Source of the DNA: Pseudomonas sp. NFIX28
Lineage (GTDB): Bacteria > Pseudomonadota > Gammaproteobacteria > Pseudomonadales > Pseudomonadaceae
Direction of reading: 5' to 3'
Assembly (NCBI RefSeq): GCF_900107395.1
Contig: NZ_FNPW01000005.1
Location: 337,007-401,006, forward strand
DNA length: 64,000 bases
The translations under genes and the position numbers were made by a program. This document shows positions 60,670 through 64,000 of this stretch, piece by piece. Position 1 is the first letter of the stretch; each line of letters starts with the position of its first letter. Below the pieces are notes generated by a model. That model did not search any database, was not told the origin of the DNA, and was given only the letters and a program-made list of their open reading frames with translations.

Positions 60670-61751
60670 ATGACCATCAGCGACCAATTGCACCGCTTGC
60701 TACTCGACAACCTGACCACCGCGACCATCCTGCTCAACGCCGACCTGCGCCTTGAGTACATGAACCCGGCGGCGGAAATGTTGCTGGCCATCAGCGGCCA
60801 GCGCAGCCATGGGCAATTCATCAGCGAACTGTTCACCGAATCGGCCGAAGCCTTGAGCTCCCTGCGCCAGGCGGTGGAACAGGCGCATCCGTTCACCAAG
60901 CGCGAAGCCATGCTCACCGCGCTGACCGGCCAGACCCTGACCGTGGACTACGCCGTGACGCCGATCCTGAGCAATGGCGACACCCTGCTGTTGCTGGAGG
61001 TCCACCCTCGCGACCGCCTGCTGCGGATCACCAAGGAAGAGGCCCAGCTGTCCAAGCAGGAAACCAGCAAGATGCTGGTGCGCGGCCTGGCCCACGAGAT
61101 CAAGAACCCCCTCGGCGGGATTCGCGGCGCCGCCCAGTTGCTGGCCCGCGAACTGCCGGACGAGAACCTCAAGGACTACACCAACGTCATCATCGAAGAG
61201 GCCGACCGCCTGCGGAACCTGGTGGATCGCATGCTCGGCTCCAACAAGCTGCCGTCGCTGGCCATGTGCAACGTGCACGAAGTGCTGGAGCGCGTGAGCA
61301 GCCTGGTGGAAGCCGAAAGCCAGGGCTGCATCACTCTGGTGCGGGACTACGACCCAAGCATTCCCGATGTGCTGATCGACCGCGAACAGATGATCCAGGC
61401 GGTGCTGAACATCGTGCGCAACGCCATGCAGGCCATCAGCAGCCAGAACGAGCTGCGCCTGGGCCGCATCTGCCTGCGCACCCGCACCATGCGCCAGTTC
61501 ACCATCGGCCACGTGCGCCACCGCCTGGTGACCAAGATCGAGATCATCGACAACGGCCCGGGCATCCCCGCCGAACTGCAGGAAACCATTTTCTTCCCCA
61601 TGGTCAGCGGCCGCCCTGACGGCACCGGGCTGGGCCTGGCCATTACCCAGAACATCATCAGCCAGCACCAGGGCCTGATCGAGTGTGACAGCCATCCCGG
61701 CCACACCACCTTCTCGATCTTTCTGCCACTGGAACAAGGAGCCCCATCGAC

Positions 61752-61755
<4 letters not shown>
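60670..61755 (+). CDS. ntrB: Nitrogen regulation sensor kinase NtrB (GlnL)
   Basis: Cytoplasmic histidine kinase that phosphorylates NtrC when nitrogen is limiting; controlled by the PII protein. The product is 361 aa from the ATG at 60670. N-terminal PAS-like domain (about 10-115), H-box GLAHEIKNPLGG with His142, an N-box around NIVRNAMQAI, and DNGPGIP and GTGLGLAIT nucleotide-binding motifs. Four-base overlap with ntrC. Leader of about 230 bases behind an NtrC box. Confidence 0.97.
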
Positions 61756-63188
<1,433 letters not shown>

Positions 63189-63203
63189 GCTGTGTACCCC
63201 CCT

Positions 63204-63283
63204 GTAGCCGCTGCCGCAGGCTGCGATAAGGCCGAAGGCCTTCAGCGATCTTGAGATCCTGCGCGCCCTTCGGCAGCGACTAC
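63204..63283. repeat. REP-like element family B
   Basis: GTAGCCGCTGCCGCAGGCTG with a changed right arm GCGCCCTTCGGCAGCGACTAC; the inner AAGGCCGAAGGCCTT and GATCTTGAGATC hairpins match the copy at 27536. Confidence 0.85.
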
Positions 63284-63322
63284 GGCGCAAGACGTTCATG
63301 TTGTGCCGGATGACAGGGCCAA

Positions 63323-63383
63323 TCGCGGGCAAGCCTCGCTCCTACAGATGAAGGTGTTCTGTAGGAGCGAGGCTTGCCCGCGA
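63323..63383. repeat. REP pair family A
   Basis: Inverted arms TCGCGGGCAAGCCTCGCTCC and complement with an 11-base spacer, nearly identical to the pair at 18304. It follows ntrC and precedes the RNA gene. Confidence 0.9.
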
Positions 63384-63393
63384 AGCTTTTTGT

Positions 63394-63408
63394 GCACCGC
63401 AATGGTGA
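63394..63408. promoter_or_regulatory. NtrC box upstream of the NrsZ-like RNA
   Basis: GCACCGCAATGGTGA matches GCAC-N6-GGTGC at eight of nine positions. A second, weaker site GCACTACCCGAATGC follows at 63413-63427. Both lie 160-190 bases before the predicted start, suitable for an enhancer acting through DNA looping. Confidence 0.65.
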
Positions 63409-63499
63409 GCCTGCACTACCCGAATGCGCGGCTGGACGTGGGATTTTCCTTTGGGCAATCCCGACTTTTCTCGAAAAAAATCTCTGCATAACGGCGAAA

Positions 63500-63519
63500 C
63501 CCCCGTAAACCGGGGCTTT
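63500..63519 (+). terminator. Short GC hairpin, possible ntrBC terminator
   Basis: CCCCG-TAAAC-CGGGG followed by CTTTGAGCTTTT, preceded by GCGAAAC. A five-base stem only, 310 bases after ntrC. Confidence 0.4.
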
Positions 63520-63537
63520 GAGCTTTTCTCAAAAAAT

Positions 63538-63555
63538 GGCTTAACCGTTTAAGCC
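63538..63555. promoter_or_regulatory. Perfect inverted repeat abutting the sigma54 promoter
   Basis: GGCTTAACCGTTTAAGCC has seven-base arms with a four-base centre and ends five bases before the -24 element at 63561. It does not match the NtrC consensus. It could be an operator for another regulator; its identity is unknown. Confidence 0.5.
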
Positions 63556-63560
63556 GAAAT

Positions 63561-63576
63561 TGGCACGCCCCCTGCA
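63561..63576 (+). promoter_or_regulatory. Sigma54 promoter of the NrsZ-like RNA
   Basis: TGGCACGCCCCCTGCA has the ideal TGGCACG -24 block and CTGCA at -12 with correct spacing. It predicts transcription from about 63587. Confidence 0.92.
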
Positions 63577-63586
63577 AAGCAAGTCA

Positions 63587-63905
63587 TCAAGATTGAATGC
63601 AATCAGTCACCCGTTTTGGGGACCTTGGTACAGGCAGGCCGAGACTCCCCCTCTTTACACCCGGAACCCATACCGCTCGCAGCGACGGGTTCCACCGTTT
63701 AGGGACCCCTGGTACAGGCAGGCCGGGGCTTCCCTCTTTAACACCGGGCTCTCCGCGTTCACAGCGACGAGCCCCACCCGTTTCGGGAACCTTGGTACAG
63801 GCAGGCCGGGGATTCCCCTCTTTACACCGGGCCCGACGCGATCGGCGCGGCCCTCACGCTTTTGGGGACCTTGGTACAGGCAGGCCGGGAATCCCCTCTT
63901 TTATT
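63587..63905 (+). ncRNA. nrsZ: NrsZ-like nitrogen-regulated small RNA
   Basis: No ORF is present, yet a strong sigma54 promoter reads into about 320 bases made of four copies of a 33-34 base hairpin (GGGGACC ... GGCAGGCCGGG ... TCCCC) each followed by CTCTTT. Three variable hairpins lie between them. In P. aeruginosa NrsZ is an NtrC/sigma54-dependent, processed RNA with repeated stem-loops encoded next to ntrC, affecting motility and rhamnolipid production. Position, promoter and architecture all agree. The last repeat, followed by TCTTTTATT, doubles as terminator. Ends are estimated. Confidence 0.88.
63618..63896 (+). repeat. Four repeated hairpins of the NrsZ-like RNA
   Basis: Repeat cores at 63618-63650, 63702-63734, 63785-63818 and 63864-63896, spaced 79-84 bases. 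All share TGGTACAGGCAGGCC in the loop side; the outer stem varies (GGGGA/TCCCC, GGGA/TCCC, GGGAA/TTCCC), keeping pairing. Between them are three hairpins with different stems: GGAACCC/GGGTTCC, GGGCTC/GAGCCC and GGGCC/GGCCC. Confidence 0.9.
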
Positions 63906-64000
63906 CCTCGCGCAGCTGGATCTCCAGGCGCCAGCGCCCGTCGACCTCGCTGCCCGACCACTCGCCGTGCAGCGCCCGTGCTGCGACCACATTCAGCAAC
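63901..64000 (-). CDS. C-terminal fragment of an unidentified protein
   Basis: On the minus strand an open frame enters from the right edge and ends at TAA (63903-63901). The last residues read LLNVVAARALHGEWSG then SEVDGRWRLEIQLREE. The frame is intact over the whole 100 bases, and codon choice (GC-rich third positions) looks coding. The stop codon lies in the T-rich tail of the small RNA terminator, which thus can serve both strands. No family recognised from the fragment. Confidence 0.7.
   Translation of the reverse strand, partial: LLNVVAARALHGEWSGSEVDGRWRLEIQLREE

Noticed and set aside
63610..63900. CRISPR-like array of four repeats with spacers
   Set aside because: Repeats are self-complementary, vary in stem sequence, have structured spacers of about 48 bases and lie behind a sigma54 promoter; no cas genes. 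It fits a repeated-hairpin RNA.

Overview
The window is a contiguous, gene-dense (about 60-65% GC) piece of a Pseudomonas chromosome. Gene order and protein content point to the P. fluorescens group (protegens/chlororaphis/fluorescens type). It contains no phage, insertion sequence, CRISPR array, tRNA or rRNA. It is mostly conserved core genome, punctuated by two families of REP-like inverted repeats in the gaps between genes.

Layout. 1-2.8 kb: end of a SPOR-domain protein, the HslVU protease behind a clear heat-shock (sigma32-type) promoter, and a DUF971 gene. 3.0-10.0 kb: the complete medium-chain polyhydroxyalkanoate (PHA) locus phaC1-phaZ-phaC2-phaD, facing phaI-phaF and an accessory granule-region gene. 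10.1-16.2 kb: a tightly packed run ubiE-ubiJ-ubiB-hisI-hisE-tatA-tatB-tatC-rsmE. 16.3-21.0 kb: an HBM-type chemoreceptor and a polar amino-acid ABC transporter. 21.3-27.4 kb: opgGH (osmoregulated periplasmic glucans), dtd and pip.

27.6-44.0 kb is a full histidine-utilisation (hut) island: hutG, hutI, an APC-type permease, hutH, a second HAL-family gene, the ABC transporter hutVWX, an NCS1-type permease (likely urocanate), hutU, hutD, the repressor hutC and the divergent hutF. Histidine goes to urocanate (HutH), imidazolone propionate (HutU), formiminoglutamate (HutI), formylglutamate (HutF) and glutamate (HutG). A -24/-12 (sigma54) promoter with an overlapping HutC-like palindrome lies upstream of hutU, and another HutC-like palindrome lies between hutC and hutF.

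44.0-53.9 kb: a lipocalin, a small lipoprotein, a tiny unknown ORF, a DUF924 gene, fbp, glgP, a YkgJ-type cysteine-cluster protein, typA/bipA and thiI. 54.1-63.9 kb is a nitrogen-control block: glnA behind a sigma54 promoter, a periplasmic MORN/YwqK-repeat protein, a secreted chorismate mutase, a DUF4124 protein, ada, ntrB-ntrC with an NtrC box upstream, and then a sigma54-driven non-coding RNA made of four repeated hairpins that matches the position and architecture of NrsZ. The window closes inside an unidentified gene on the minus strand.

Most notable observations: the second HAL-family protein of the hut cluster lacks the Ala-Ser-Gly triad that forms the MIO cofactor; the NrsZ-like RNA has four repeats with covarying spacer hairpins and a perfect inverted repeat abutting its promoter; and a small ORF begins inside a REP element yet has its own terminator.
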